46,826 bases of DNA from JAWWPY01 sp033854735 (GCA_033854735.1 JAWWPY010000585.1:1-46826); one strand, 5' to 3'; counted from the stretch's first letter, positions 33,617-42,025 are shown. The notes: generated by a model from the letters alone, not told the origin. A program made the numbers and translations.

Positions 33617-33638
33617 AATGGTTTATTATCAGACCATT
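33617..33638. promoter_or_regulatory. Operator-like inverted repeat in the permease/regulator divergent region
   Basis: AATGGT (33617-33622) and ACCATT (33633-33638) flank a 10-base AT-rich centre, TTATTATCAG, in otherwise GC-rich DNA. A third half-site TGGT follows at 33641-33644. On the minus strand TTGACA (33664-33659) could be the -35 of the permease promoter, with its -10 falling in the repeat. On the plus strand TATTAT (33624-33629) resembles a -10 for the regulator. A repressor bound here would cover both promoters. The rest of the 33493-33810 spacer shows nothing clear. Confidence 0.6.
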
Positions 33639-33810
33639 GATGGTTAGAGCGCGGGCTCTGTCAAGACCCGTGGGTGGCCGAATCGGGGCGGAATACTCCG
33701 GCGGCGGCACGCGGGGCACCCGCGTTCCGGCGTCGGCGGCCCGTCGGCCGCCCCGCGGGCGCCGGGTCGGTGCTCGCGATAGCAGGGGGGCTGCACCGGA
33801 GAGGAACCCA

Positions 33811-34560
33811 GTGACTGCCGGCCTTGAACTGACCGCCATGCTCGGGCAGGTCCGGGCGGGCAATGCCTTCGAGGAAACAGTCGAGCGGCTGCTCACCGTG
33901 ATCAAGCTTGGCGTGGTCGGGCCGGGAGAGCGATTCCCGGCGGAGCGAGACCTCGCGGCGCTCCTCGGCATCAGCCGCATCACGTTGCGTGAGGCCATCA
34001 AGGCATTGCAGCAGGCTGGATACGTCGAATCCAGGCGCGGGCGCTTCGGCGGGACCTTCGTCAGCTACACCCGGCCCGCGCCCAGCCGCGGCGAGTTGCG
34101 GCGCATCGCGCGCGAGGACGGCGGCCGGATCGCGGACGCGCTGACCTTCCGGATGGCGGTAGAGACCGGCGCCGCGCAGGTCCTGGCCCAGTCCGCCGGG
34201 GGTTTTGACCGTGATGTCCTGCTCGCCCGCCTGGCCAGCGTGAACGCTGCGGTACCCGACGACTACCGGCGGATGGACACCCTGTTTCACCTGGCCATCG
34301 CTGAACTCACCGGGTCCAGCTTGCTCGCCGCGGCCGGCGCCGACGCCCGGATGCGGCTCAACGACCTGCTCAACGCGATCCCGGTGCTGCAGCACAATAT
34401 CGACCACACGGCCGCGCAGCACACGGCGATCGCCGAGGCCATCCTCGCCGGGGACACCGGACGCGCCCAGCGCGCCGTCGCCGAGCACCTGGAAGGCACC
34501 GCCGCCCTGCTCCGCGGCTTCCTGACCACCCCCGCGCCGCCTGACGAGGGAGCCACCTAG
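33811..34560 (+). CDS. GntR-family transcriptional regulator, FadR/FCD subfamily
   Basis: 249 residues from the GTG at 33811, six bases after GGAGAGG; the frame is open from 33637, but that stretch includes the operator region. The winged HTH is at residues ~15-80 (PAERDLAALLGISRITLREAIKALQQAGYVESRRGRFGGTFV). The all-helical FCD ligand domain follows: ALTFRMAVETGAAQVLAQ, YRRMDTLFHLAIAELTGSS and HTAAQHTAIAEAILAGD. The Asp and His residues of its metal/ligand site are visible in those segments. It is divergent from the permease-ligase-ALDH-SDR-hydrolase set and probably represses it until the amine or a gamma-glutamyl intermediate binds (inference). Confidence 0.9.
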   Translation: MTAGLELTAMLGQVRAGNAFEETVERLLTVIKLGVVGPGERFPAERDLAALLGISRITLREAIKALQQAGYVESRRGRFGGTFVSYTRPAPSRGELRRIAREDGGRIADALTFRMAVETGAAQVLAQSAGGFDRDVLLARLASVNAAVPDDYRRMDTLFHLAIAELTGSSLLAAAGADARMRLNDLLNAIPVLQHNIDHTAAQHTAIAEAILAGDTGRAQRAVAEHLEGTAALLRGFLTTPAPPDEGAT

Positions 34561-34686
34561 CTTGGCCGCGCCGCTTCGGGGGCCGCCGCGATGTACGAGT
34601 CGACGTTCTTCGCCTTTGACAGTCGGCCCAGCCGCCGGCCATCGTCCATCGGTGACGCAACTGAGCGGCTTCTGCGCCAGACCCTG

Positions 34687-35931
34687 TCACTTCCCGGTGT
34701 CGAGGCGCGCGATCTGCCCGTGCAGGTAACGCTGCTGCTGCAGATTGGCCGCCTGCCGGGCAGCGGCCTCGTAGGCGTCCCGTGCCGCCGCGAGGTTACC
34801 GGTCATTTCAAGAAGGTGAGCGCGCACCGCATGGAAGCGGCGGTCGGCGTTGATCCTCGGGTCGGATTCCAGTTGTCTTAGCAGTTCGAGGCCGGCTTGC
34901 GGGCCTTGGTCCATGCTGACGGCGACGGCATGGTTGAGCGCGACGACCGGGTTGTTGCCGAGGCGAAGGAGAACTCGATAGAGAGCGACGATCTGTGGCC
35001 AGTCGGTCGCTTCGGTGCTGGGTGCCTCGTCGTGCACTGCGGCGATCGCCGCCTGGATCTGGTACGGGCCGGTCACTCCCCGAGGAAGGGCAGCAGTAAT
35101 GAGGCCGACGCCCTCGCTGATGGCGTCGCGGTCCCAGAGGCTGCGGTCTTGCTCGGACATGGGAATGAGCGCTCCATCGGGTCCGCTGCGCGCTCGATGC
35201 CGGGCGTGGGTCAAGAGCATGAGGGCGAGGAGCCCGGTTACCTCGCTGTCCTCGGGCAGCGAGGCGTGAAGGGTGCGGGCCAGGCGGATGGCCTCTTCGG
35301 CGAGGTCCACGCGTTGCAGATTCGTGCCCATGGTGCTGGCGTAACCTTCGTTGAAGATCAGGTACAGCACTCGCAGCACGACGTCGAGGCGGCTCGACAG
35401 CTCGGCTGCTCCAGGCATGGCGAAGGGGAGGCCGCTGTCCTTGATGGACTGCTTCGATCGGGTGATGCGCCGGGTCACGGTCGCCTCGGACGTCAAGAAG
35501 GCGCGGGCGATCTCGGCTGTGGTCAGTCCGCCGACCGCGCGCAGGGTCAGCCCGATCTGCGACGCAATGGGCAGCGACGGGTGGCAGCACATGTACAGCA
35601 GGATGAGGGTGTCGTCGGCGTCAGCCGATCGTTGTTCCGTGCCCGGAGGCTCCCGCGTCTCAGCCACTGCCCACTGGGCCACGGTCTCCTCTCGCCGCCG
35701 ACGCGCCTGATCGGCGCGCAGGAGGTCGGTCAGCCGACGCGACGCGACGGTGATGAGCCAGGCCTTCGGGTTCTCGGGGAGGCCGTCTCGCGACCATTGA
35801 ACGTAGGCGGCGAGCAACGCCTCCTGAGTGGCATCTTCAGCCAGGTCGAAGTGGCCGTAGCGGCGCACCACCGCGCCGAGGACCTGCGGCGTGAGCCGGC
35901 GCAGCAGGTCCTCGGTACCGGTGGCAGCCAA
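34687..35931 (-). CDS. ECF sigma factor with C-terminal extension (ECF42-type)
   Basis: 414 residues from the TTG at 35931 (LAATGTEDLLRRLTPQVLG), 20 bp after the YCII gene stop, with GAAAGG upstream. The frame is open further but overlaps that gene. Sigma region 2 includes RRYGHFDLAEDATQEALLAAYVQW, and region 4 is LTLRAVGGLTTAEIARAFLTSEATVTRRITRSKQ. A C-terminal domain of about 230 residues with TPR-like helices starts near VVLRVLYLIFNEGYAST and includes GNNPVVALNHAVAVS. This fused SnoaL-unlike, TPR-like extension and an adjacent YCII/DGPF protein define the ECF42 group. No anti-sigma factor is present; the extension is thought to control activity. Confidence 0.92.
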   Translation of the reverse strand: MAATGTEDLLRRLTPQVLGAVVRRYGHFDLAEDATQEALLAAYVQWSRDGLPENPKAWLITVASRRLTDLLRADQARRRREETVAQWAVAETREPPGTEQRSADADDTLILLYMCCHPSLPIASQIGLTLRAVGGLTTAEIARAFLTSEATVTRRITRSKQSIKDSGLPFAMPGAAELSSRLDVVLRVLYLIFNEGYASTMGTNLQRVDLAEEAIRLARTLHASLPEDSEVTGLLALMLLTHARHRARSGPDGALIPMSEQDRSLWDRDAISEGVGLITAALPRGVTGPYQIQAAIAAVHDEAPSTEATDWPQIVALYRVLLRLGNNPVVALNHAVAVSMDQGPQAGLELLRQLESDPRINADRRFHAVRAHLLEMTGNLAAARDAYEAAARQAANLQQQRYLHGQIARLDTGK

Positions 35932-35951
35932 CGCGCCAGCCTTTCGGGGCC

Positions 35952-36368
35952 TCAGCCCTCGTAGTCCGCCTGGTGCTCGTCGATCGGGCGCACGTCCGCG
36001 AAGGCACGCGCTCGGACATGCTCCGGCCCGGGGCAGGTGGCGAGGCGTGCAGCGATCTCGGTGGCCCGGTCGAAGCTTTCGCATTCGATGACCCAGTAGC
36101 CTGCGAGTACCTCCTCGGCCTCGGCGTACGGGCCGTCGGTCACTACCGGTACCCCCTCGCGGAGCCCGACCCGACGGGTGTGCACCGGAGCGCTCAGACC
36201 GCGGGTCTCGACCAGCTCGCCGGAGTCGAGCAACTCCTGGCTGAAGGCTTGCATGAACGCTCCAAGCGCGGCGAAGTCCTCGGCCGTCCAGGCCGGCCCG
36301 GCCGACGGCCGGCCAACCATCTCCTCGTAGTTCTGCTGCGATGCAAAGGTCAAGATCATGTACTTCAT
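35952..36368 (-). CDS. YCII/DGPF-domain protein, partner of the ECF42 sigma factor
   Basis: 138 residues; GGGAGGA precedes the ATG. The YCII-related fold starts MKYMILTFASQQNYEEMVG, and the DGPF motif appears as VVTDGPYAEAEEVLAGYWVIE (DGPY). This ends near FDRATEIAARLATCPG and a short acidic tail. DGPF proteins are regularly encoded beside ECF42 sigma factors. Their biochemical role is not established. It is probably the first gene of the pair, both on the minus strand. Confidence 0.9.
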   Translation of the reverse strand: MKYMILTFASQQNYEEMVGRPSAGPAWTAEDFAALGAFMQAFSQELLDSGELVETRGLSAPVHTRRVGLREGVPVVTDGPYAEAEEVLAGYWVIECESFDRATEIAARLATCPGPEHVRARAFADVRPIDEHQADYEG

Positions 36369-36563
36369 CCTCGTATCCTCCCTCGCGGGGCGCCTGCTGG
36401 CGCTCTCACCACGGACGTCGGAGCCAACCGCCGCGGCCGGACAGTGGCACGCGACCTCCGCGCTGAGGGCGGATACTGCATTGATTGGGGGCCGGGGCCT
36501 GGTCGTGCAGGTGGAAGCGGGGGTGCTTGTCCTAGGGGGTATCCCGCGAGACGGCGGCCGTCC

Positions 36564-38243
36564 TCAGGCCGCGACGGGTGCTTTGGCTTCTGCTGGCGAG
36601 GACGGCTCGGGGTGACGCCGCAGACGGGCTACCCCGTCGCCGATCATCGCGATAGCCATCGCCAGGCTGACCGGGACGGCTAGCGCGGTCGCCAGATTCA
36701 TGCCGAGCATGTGCCTGGGCACCGCGGTGCCCTCGAAGTAGCCGGGCGGGATGAACGCGGCGATAGCGCACCCGGTCATGCACAGCACGAGAACCGCGCC
36801 GTGGCGCCGCCACGACCCGCTGTACCTGCGGCGCAGCGAGACGATCGCGATCACCGCCATCACCGCCCACAGCGGGACCAGGAACAGCAGGCCCAGCCGT
36901 GGCCCGATGGCCCGGATCAGCCAGCTGACCACGTCCACCCGGGTTTCCACCGCGCCTGGTGGATGACCAGCGCTTGGCGCGTAGGTGCCCAGATAACCTA
37001 TCCGGACGTGGAGCGCATTCTTCGCCTCGAGCTGGCCGATGCCGATGATGCGGGAGGGATGGGTTAGCAGGAAGTGCGCGATGTTGCGATCGCTCAGCTT
37101 GGCGGCGTACCGGGTGTATAGCGGATCATGACGGACCGTGACCGGTGACCAGTAGTCCGTGCCGGCGTACTTGGCCCAGCTGGCCGGCAGGCCGAGGGCA
37201 CGCAGGTCGGCGTGGACGTTGTCATGCCCAGTGACGATGCCGGCGAATGTCATGTCCACCGCCTGCTCGTGATGCAGCGCCGCGGCGTACTTGCTCCCGT
37301 GGTCCCATAGCACGTAGATGCCGCCCAGCACGGCCAGGACCGCTATCACCGCCACGGCCGCGGCCGTGCGCTGGGTCAGGAGCCGGCGCAGCCCGCGCCC
37401 GCTGCCCCGCACCGTGCTGGCCAGCACCAGCGTGAGGAAGATCGGCACGGCGAGGGGGAGGTACTGCTCCTTCGAGAGCAGCACCAGGTAGCTGCCTGTC
37501 CCGGCCAGCAGCAGGCCGAACACGGTGGCGGGCCAGGACCGTCCCAGGTAGACCACGCCGGCCGCGACCAGCAGCAAGCCCACCAGGGTGGACCCTTCAC
37601 TGAGCGGGCTGGCGAAGAGCTCGAAGAAAGCCCCATCGGCCATGACGAGCCAGATACCGGCCGCCACAGCTAGCCGGGCCCAGATGTTCACTCTCAGGCC
37701 GGTAGCCAGGCTGGCGATGGCAAACGAGGCGATGGCGCAGGTCAGCAGGCCCAGCGCGATCAGGTTGATGCGGCCGGGCAGACCCAGCACCGGTGTCAGC
37801 CACTGGGCCACGACCAGCAGGAGGTGCTGCGACGACGGATAGAGGTGGGCATGGGCACACGCGCTGGGAGCCCGGTTGAACTGGAAGTAGGCGTACTTGA
37901 ATTCGCTCAGGTGGCCGCCGGTGACCGGCGCGACGCCGAAGGCGCACATCAGCCGGGCCCCATCGCCGTTGTTGGCGGTGCCGACGGGCACGGGAACCAG
38001 GAAGCGGACGGTGAACAAGCCCATCGAGCCGGCGAAGATCGACAGCCACAGGCCGACCACGCCGGTTACCCGCCACGGGCGTGACCGGCCCGTGACCCCG
38101 GCGGCCGGCGCCTCGGCGCCGGGCGGGCCGGGGACAGGTCCGTCCGGGCTGGCTGGTGCGGCCGCGCTGGGGGCACCGCGATCATCGCGCGTCGCCGCGC
38201 TGTCGCCGGCCGTCTCGGCGGCCGCCCGCTCCTCCTCCGGCAT
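36564..38243 (-). CDS. Polytopic membrane protein, GT-C-like glycosyltransferase candidate
   Basis: 559 residues; ATG after GGAGGAGG. A cytoplasmic N-terminus of ~55 residues rich in Ala, Glu and Pro is followed by about eleven hydrophobic segments (VTGVVGLWLSIFAGSMGLF, INLIALGLLTCAIASFAIAS, LAVAAGIWLVMADGAFF and others). The first loop has GTANNGDGARLMCAFG, with an Asp at the usual GT-C position, and a long loop (residues ~70-115) with ACAHAHLYPSS. A large extracytoplasmic segment lies around residues 335-440. It resembles hypothetical membrane glycosyltransferases of actinobacteria. Family and substrate are not certain. It occupies the place where M. tuberculosis has the mannosyltransferase-like Rv1459c before suf, but is not clearly its homologue. 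Confidence 0.65.
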   Translation of the reverse strand: MPEEERAAAETAGDSAATRDDRGAPSAAAPASPDGPVPGPPGAEAPAAGVTGRSRPWRVTGVVGLWLSIFAGSMGLFTVRFLVPVPVGTANNGDGARLMCAFGVAPVTGGHLSEFKYAYFQFNRAPSACAHAHLYPSSQHLLLVVAQWLTPVLGLPGRINLIALGLLTCAIASFAIASLATGLRVNIWARLAVAAGIWLVMADGAFFELFASPLSEGSTLVGLLLVAAGVVYLGRSWPATVFGLLLAGTGSYLVLLSKEQYLPLAVPIFLTLVLASTVRGSGRGLRRLLTQRTAAAVAVIAVLAVLGGIYVLWDHGSKYAAALHHEQAVDMTFAGIVTGHDNVHADLRALGLPASWAKYAGTDYWSPVTVRHDPLYTRYAAKLSDRNIAHFLLTHPSRIIGIGQLEAKNALHVRIGYLGTYAPSAGHPPGAVETRVDVVSWLIRAIGPRLGLLFLVPLWAVMAVIAIVSLRRRYSGSWRRHGAVLVLCMTGCAIAAFIPPGYFEGTAVPRHMLGMNLATALAVPVSLAMAIAMIGDGVARLRRHPEPSSPAEAKAPVAA

Positions 38244-38256
38244 CAGGTCCTCCTCC

Positions 38257-38352
38257 GTGCGCTGGTATGGCTGTGCGCTGGTATGGCTGTGCGCTGGCTT
38301 GTCCGTGCGCTTGCTTGGCCGTGCGCCGGCTTGGCCGTGCGCCGGCTTGGCT
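38257..38352. repeat. 16-bp tandem repeat, six copies, upstream of the membrane-protein gene
   Basis: Unit GTGCGCTGGTATGGCT. Six contiguous copies begin at 38257, 38273, 38289, 38305, 38321 and 38337. The first two are identical and the others have 2-5 changes each; a broken seventh copy begins at 38353. The period is not a multiple of three and the array lies between genes, only 14 bp before the start of the minus-strand gene ending at 38243, so it is part of that gene's leader or promoter. Confidence 0.92.
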
Positions 38353-38515
38353 GTGCGGTCCGCCTGGCCAGGGTGCCGGCCGTTGCGCTGGGTGCTGCGG
38401 TCCTTCCGGCGCGTCCGCTCAACGGGAGGTTAACATTTGGCGATTCGCACAGACGGCCGTTTTGGCCGGGGTTGGGGCGTATCGCCCCGGGAATTGGGGC
38501 GGCCCCGGGCCGCTA

Positions 38516-38534
38516 TGAGGTAAGGCTTACCTCA
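38516..38534. promoter_or_regulatory. DtxR/IdeR-like iron box upstream of the suf operon
   Basis: TGAGGTAAGGCTTACCTCA is a perfect 9+1+9 palindrome. Compared with the IdeR/DmdR consensus TWAGGTWAGSCTWACCTWA it matches 17 of 19 positions; the two differences are the symmetric outer G and C. It lies 62 bp before the candidate sufR start. It suggests iron-dependent repression by a DtxR-family protein that is not encoded in this window. Confidence 0.6.
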
Positions 38535-38537
38535 GTG

Positions 38538-38558
38538 ATCAGCGTCATCCGCGCTGAT
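38538..38558. promoter_or_regulatory. Inverted repeat in the sufR leader
   Basis: ATCAGCG (38538-38544) and CGCTGAT (38552-38558) form a perfect 7-bp inverted repeat with a 7-base loop, directly after the iron-box palindrome. It could be a hairpin in the 5' leader or a second protein site. Its function is unknown. Confidence 0.4.
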
Positions 38559-38584
38559 GTTGCGGCCCGGGATGGATTTACGAC

Positions 38585-38599
38585 ACACTGATGTTGTGA
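38585..38599. promoter_or_regulatory. SufR-type operator motif overlapping the sufR start
   Basis: ACACT-GATGT-TGTGA fits the ACACT-N5-TGTGA motif that, from memory, has been reported for SufR in Mycobacterium tuberculosis. It also reads as CACA-N7-TGTG. The GTG at 38596 lies inside it, so either the transcript is nearly leaderless or translation starts at a later GTG (38605 or 38620). Confidence 0.55.
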
Positions 38600-39447
38600 A
38601 AAGTGTGCGACCGGTAGGCGTGGTTTCCGGTGCCGCTGCGCGGAAGAGCGCCAGCGGCGCTGCTGGCCTGCCCGCTGGGAGCTCCCAGCAGGCTGGTTCT
38701 GAGCGGGGCACGCGGGCCCGGATCGCCCGGCTGATCATGGAAAACGGCCCGGTCAGCGCGGCCGGCCTGAGCACCCGCTTGAGCCTTACCCCGGCGGCTG
38801 TCCGGCGCCACCTGGACAACCTGCTGGCCGACAACATGATCGAAACGCGCACGGCGCGCCGTCCGGCCAGCCGCGGCCGCGGCCGCCCGGCCAAGCTGTT
38901 CGCCATCACCGATATCGGGCGCGGCGCCTTCGAACACGCGTATGACGACCTTGCCACCAGTGCCCTGCGCTTCCTCGCCGAGGTCGCCGGGCCGGGAGCG
39001 GTCGCCGAGTTCGCCCGCAGGCAGGTGGCTGACCTGGAGCGGCGGTACCGCCCCGTGGTGGCGGCCGCACCGGCGCAGGCCCGGGTGCAGGCCCTGGCCG
39101 AAGCGCTGTCTGCGGACGGATACGCCGCGAGCGCGTCTGGCGCGCCGGAAGGCAGCACCGCGGCGGGCGCTGGCGTGCAGCTATGCCAGCACCACTGCCC
39201 GGTCGCCCATGTGGCAGCAGAGTTCCCCCAGCTGTGCGAGGCAGAGACCGAGGCGTTCGGCAGGCTGCTCGGCACGCCCGTGCAACGGCTCGCCACTATT
39301 GCGAACGGCGACGGCATCTGCACCACGCACGTCACCGCGCCGTCACTGCTGCAGGCCCGCCCGCACATGACAACCCCGCACCTGACAACCTCGCACCTGA
39401 CAACGGACCCGAACACCACCAATGACCCCGGAGGCATCTCCGTATGA
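38596..39447 (+). CDS. sufR: SufR, iron-sulfur-sensing repressor of the suf operon
   Basis: About 283 residues from the GTG at 38596; the start is uncertain because no Shine-Dalgarno sequence is seen. A low-complexity N-terminus is followed by a winged HTH (RARIARLIMENGPVSAAGLS, then LTPAAVRRHLDNLLADNMIE). The C-terminal ligand domain has four Cys with spacing C-x3-C-x12-C-x27-C (QLCQHHCPVAH, QLCEAE, GDGICTTH). That spacing agrees with the [4Fe-4S] ligands of mycobacterial SufR. It represses suf when it holds a cluster and releases when iron or clusters are lacking. The C-terminal tail carries a 15-bp repeat. Its stop overlaps sufB as ATGA. Confidence 0.92.
   Translation: MKSVRPVGVVSGAAARKSASGAAGLPAGSSQQAGSERGTRARIARLIMENGPVSAAGLSTRLSLTPAAVRRHLDNLLADNMIETRTARRPASRGRGRPAKLFAITDIGRGAFEHAYDDLATSALRFLAEVAGPGAVAEFARRQVADLERRYRPVVAAAPAQARVQALAEALSADGYAASASGAPEGSTAAGAGVQLCQHHCPVAHVAAEFPQLCEAETEAFGRLLGTPVQRLATIANGDGICTTHVTAPSLLQARPHMTTPHLTTSHLTTDPNTTNDPGGISV
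39361..39405 (+). repeat. In-frame 15-bp tandem repeat in the SufR tail
   Basis: Three copies of a 15-bp unit near CCGCACCTGACAACC begin at 39361, 39376 and 39391, with 1-3 differences. They encode PHMTT-PHLTT-SHLTT, just after the last cluster-binding Cys. The tail looks disordered and is unlikely to be needed for cluster binding. Confidence 0.9.
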
Positions 39448-40856
39448 CGACGACCGCACACCCCGAACTCGACGGGCTTGAGCGATACAAGTTCGGCTGG
39501 GCCGACTCGGACGTGGCCGGCACGGGCGCGCGCCGTGGCCTGTCTGAAGACGTCGTCCGTGACATCTCGGCGAAGAAGAGCGAGCCGGACTGGATGCTGG
39601 ACCTGCGCCTGAAGGGCCTGCAGCTTTTCCGCCGCAAGCCGATGCCCACCTGGGGCTCTGACCTGTCCGGCATCGACTTTGAGAACATCAAGTACTTCGT
39701 CCGGTCGACCGAGAAGCAGGCCGCGAACTGGGACGACCTGCCCGCCGACATCAAGAACACCTACGACCGGCTGGGCATCCCCGAGGCCGAGAAGCAGCGC
39801 CTGATCGCCGGCGTGGCCGCCCAGTACGAGTCCGAGGTCGTCTACCACAAGATCCGTGAGGACCTTGAGGAGAAGGGCGTCCTCTTCCTGGACACCGACA
39901 CGGCCCTGCGCGAGCAGCCGGAGCTGTTCCAGGAGTATTTCGCCACGGTGATCCCGGTGGGCGACAACAAGTTCGCCGCGCTGAACACGGCGGTCTGGTC
40001 TGGCGGCAGCTTCATCTACGTGCCGAAGGGCGTGCACGTGGACATCCCGCTGCAGGCCTACTTCCGGATCAACACCGAGAACATGGGCCAGTTCGAGCGG
40101 ACGCTGATCATCGTGGATGAGGGCGCCAGCGTGCACTACGTGGAAGGCTGCACCGCGCCGATCTACTCGTCGGACTCGCTGCACTCCGCGGTGGTCGAGA
40201 TCATCGTGAAGAAGGACGCGCACTGCCGTTACACGACCATCCAGAACTGGTCGAACAACGTCTACAACCTGGTCACCAAGCGGGCCGTGGTGCAGGCGGG
40301 CGGGAGCATGGAGTGGGTCGACGGGAACATCGGCTCCAAGGTCACCATGAAGTACCCGGCGGTCTACCTGATGGGCGAGCACTCCAGGGGCGAGACCCTG
40401 TCGGTGGCTTTCGCGGGCACCGGACAGCACCAGGACGCGGGCGCGAAGATGGTGCACTGCGCCCCGAACACCTCGTCCACGATCGTGTCGAAGTCCGTGG
40501 CCCGGGCCGGCGGCCGGACCTCCTACCGGGGCCTGGTCCAGGTCCAGGAAGGCGCCGCGCACTCCAAGTCCACCGTCAAGTGCGACGCGCTGCTGGTCGA
40601 CACGATCAGCAGGTCGGACACCTATCCGTACGTGGACGTGCGGGAAGACGACGTGGAGATGGGCCACGAGGCCAGCGTCTCCAAGATCTCGGCTGAGCAG
40701 CTCTTCTACCTGATGAGCCGGGGCATGACCGAGGACGAGGCCATGGCGACCATCGTCCGCGGGTTCGTCGAGCCGATCGCCCGTGAGCTGCCGATGGAAT
40801 ACGCCCTCGAGCTCAACCGGCTGATCGAGCTGCAGATGGAGGGGGCGGTCGGCTGA
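39444..40856 (+). CDS. sufB: Fe-S cluster assembly scaffold SufB
   Basis: 470 residues, the usual length. SufB forms the SufBC2D scaffold complex on which clusters are built. Conserved pieces are YKFGWADSDVAGTGARRGLS, ISAKKSEPDWMLDLRLKGL, and VIPVGDNKFAALNTAVWSGG cut before FIYVPKGVHVDIPLQAYFR. VEGCTAPIYSSDSLHSAVVE carries the Cys of the beta-helix core, and MVHCAPNTSSTIVSKSVAR and SRGMTEDEAMATIVRGFVEP are near the C-terminus. No intein is present, unlike the mycobacterial SufB. The ATG overlaps the sufR stop, and its own TGA overlaps the sufD ATG. Confidence 0.98.
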   Translation: MTTTAHPELDGLERYKFGWADSDVAGTGARRGLSEDVVRDISAKKSEPDWMLDLRLKGLQLFRRKPMPTWGSDLSGIDFENIKYFVRSTEKQAANWDDLPADIKNTYDRLGIPEAEKQRLIAGVAAQYESEVVYHKIREDLEEKGVLFLDTDTALREQPELFQEYFATVIPVGDNKFAALNTAVWSGGSFIYVPKGVHVDIPLQAYFRINTENMGQFERTLIIVDEGASVHYVEGCTAPIYSSDSLHSAVVEIIVKKDAHCRYTTIQNWSNNVYNLVTKRAVVQAGGSMEWVDGNIGSKVTMKYPAVYLMGEHSRGETLSVAFAGTGQHQDAGAKMVHCAPNTSSTIVSKSVARAGGRTSYRGLVQVQEGAAHSKSTVKCDALLVDTISRSDTYPYVDVREDDVEMGHEASVSKISAEQLFYLMSRGMTEDEAMATIVRGFVEPIARELPMEYALELNRLIELQMEGAVG

Positions 40857-42025
40857 TGGCGGGGATCGCGGGGGCTGTGGAATCCACCGCCCCGGTTTCA
40901 AGGCTGCATGAACACAGGTCGTATAACCTCGCTGACTTCCCGGTGCCGACGGGCCGCGAGGAGGAGTGGCGGTTCACCCCGCTGCGCCGCCTGCGTGGCT
41001 TGCATGGTGCGGACCAGGTACTGGCCGAGGGCAAAGTGACCACCGAAACGGATCCGGCGCCCGAGGTGACCGTCGAGACCACCGAGCGCGGTGATCCCCG
41101 GGTCGGCCGTAGCTTCATCCCGCCCGACCGGATCAGCGCCCGTGCGCTCGCCTCGGTGCGTGAGCCGACCATCCTCACCGTCCCCGCCGAGGCGGTCGCT
41201 TCCCGCCCCTCCGTCATCTCAGTCCGCGGTGAGGAAGCTGCCGGGGCCGCGTTCGGCCACCTGGTGGTGGATGTGGCACCGCTCGCCGAGGCGGTTCTCG
41301 TGCTGGACCACCAGGGCAGCGCCACCTACGCGGACAACGTGGAGATCATTGTCGGGGATGGCGCGTCACTGTCGCTGGTGAGTGTCCAGGACTGGGCCGA
41401 CGATGCGGTGCACGTCTCGCATCATCACGCCACGCTTGGCCGGGATGCCCGGCTCCGGCACACCGCGGTCACCATCGGCGGTGGCGTGGTGAGACTGGCA
41501 CCGACGGTTCGTTATGCCGGTCCCGGGGGAGATGCGGAGCTGCTCGGCCTGTATTTCGCGGACGCCGGCCAGCATCTGGAGCACCGGCTGTTCGTGGACC
41601 ACACGCAGCCGCGCTGCCGCAGCCGGGTGGAGTACAAAGGGGCGCTGCAGGGTGATCGCGCGCACTCGGTCTGGATCGGCGACGTGCTGATCCGGCCCGA
41701 GGCAACGGGTACCGACACCTATGAGCTCAACCGGAACCTGCTGCTGACCGAGGGCGCCCGCGCCGATTCGGTACCGAACCTGGAGATCCTCACCGGTGAG
41801 GTGGTGGGCGCCGGGCATGCGAGCGCCACCGGCCGGCTGGAGGATCATCACCTGTTCTACCTGATGGCGCGCGGCATCCCGATGGAGGAAGCGCGGCGGC
41901 TGGTGATCCGCGGATTCTTCGGCGAGCTGATCAACAAGATCGACGTGCCCGACTTGCGCGAGCGGATCACCGCGTCCATCGAGGCCGAGCTGACCCGCAG
42001 TCTTGACCCGGGGGACGCCACGTGA
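40856..42025 (+). CDS. sufD: Fe-S cluster assembly protein SufD
   Basis: 389 residues. It is the partner of SufB in SufBC2D and shares its beta-helix core. SYNLADFPVPTGREEEWRFTPLRRL at the start is diagnostic once split (RSYNLADFP, GREEEWRFTPL). DHTQPRCRSRVEYKGALQGD, NRNLLLTEGARADSVPNLEI and GHASATGRLEDHHLFYLMAR hold the conserved SufD C-terminal motifs, including the His used at the SufB-SufD interface. ATG at 40856 shares its A with the sufB TGA. The 3' end overlaps the Rieske gene as GTGA. Confidence 0.96.
   Translation: MAGIAGAVESTAPVSRLHEHRSYNLADFPVPTGREEEWRFTPLRRLRGLHGADQVLAEGKVTTETDPAPEVTVETTERGDPRVGRSFIPPDRISARALASVREPTILTVPAEAVASRPSVISVRGEEAAGAAFGHLVVDVAPLAEAVLVLDHQGSATYADNVEIIVGDGASLSLVSVQDWADDAVHVSHHHATLGRDARLRHTAVTIGGGVVRLAPTVRYAGPGGDAELLGLYFADAGQHLEHRLFVDHTQPRCRSRVEYKGALQGDRAHSVWIGDVLIRPEATGTDTYELNRNLLLTEGARADSVPNLEILTGEVVGAGHASATGRLEDHHLFYLMARGIPMEEARRLVIRGFFGELINKIDVPDLRERITASIEAELTRSLDPGDAT

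Noticed and set aside
34561..34686. Small gene between the FCD regulator and the sigma factor
   Set aside because: A plus-strand frame from 34591 runs antisense into the sigma gene and has no motif. The 126-bp spacer shows no other feature.
38532..40901. A 789-codon minus-strand open frame opposite sufR and sufB
   Set aside because: It is antisense to two certain genes and to their operators, with no recognisable domain.
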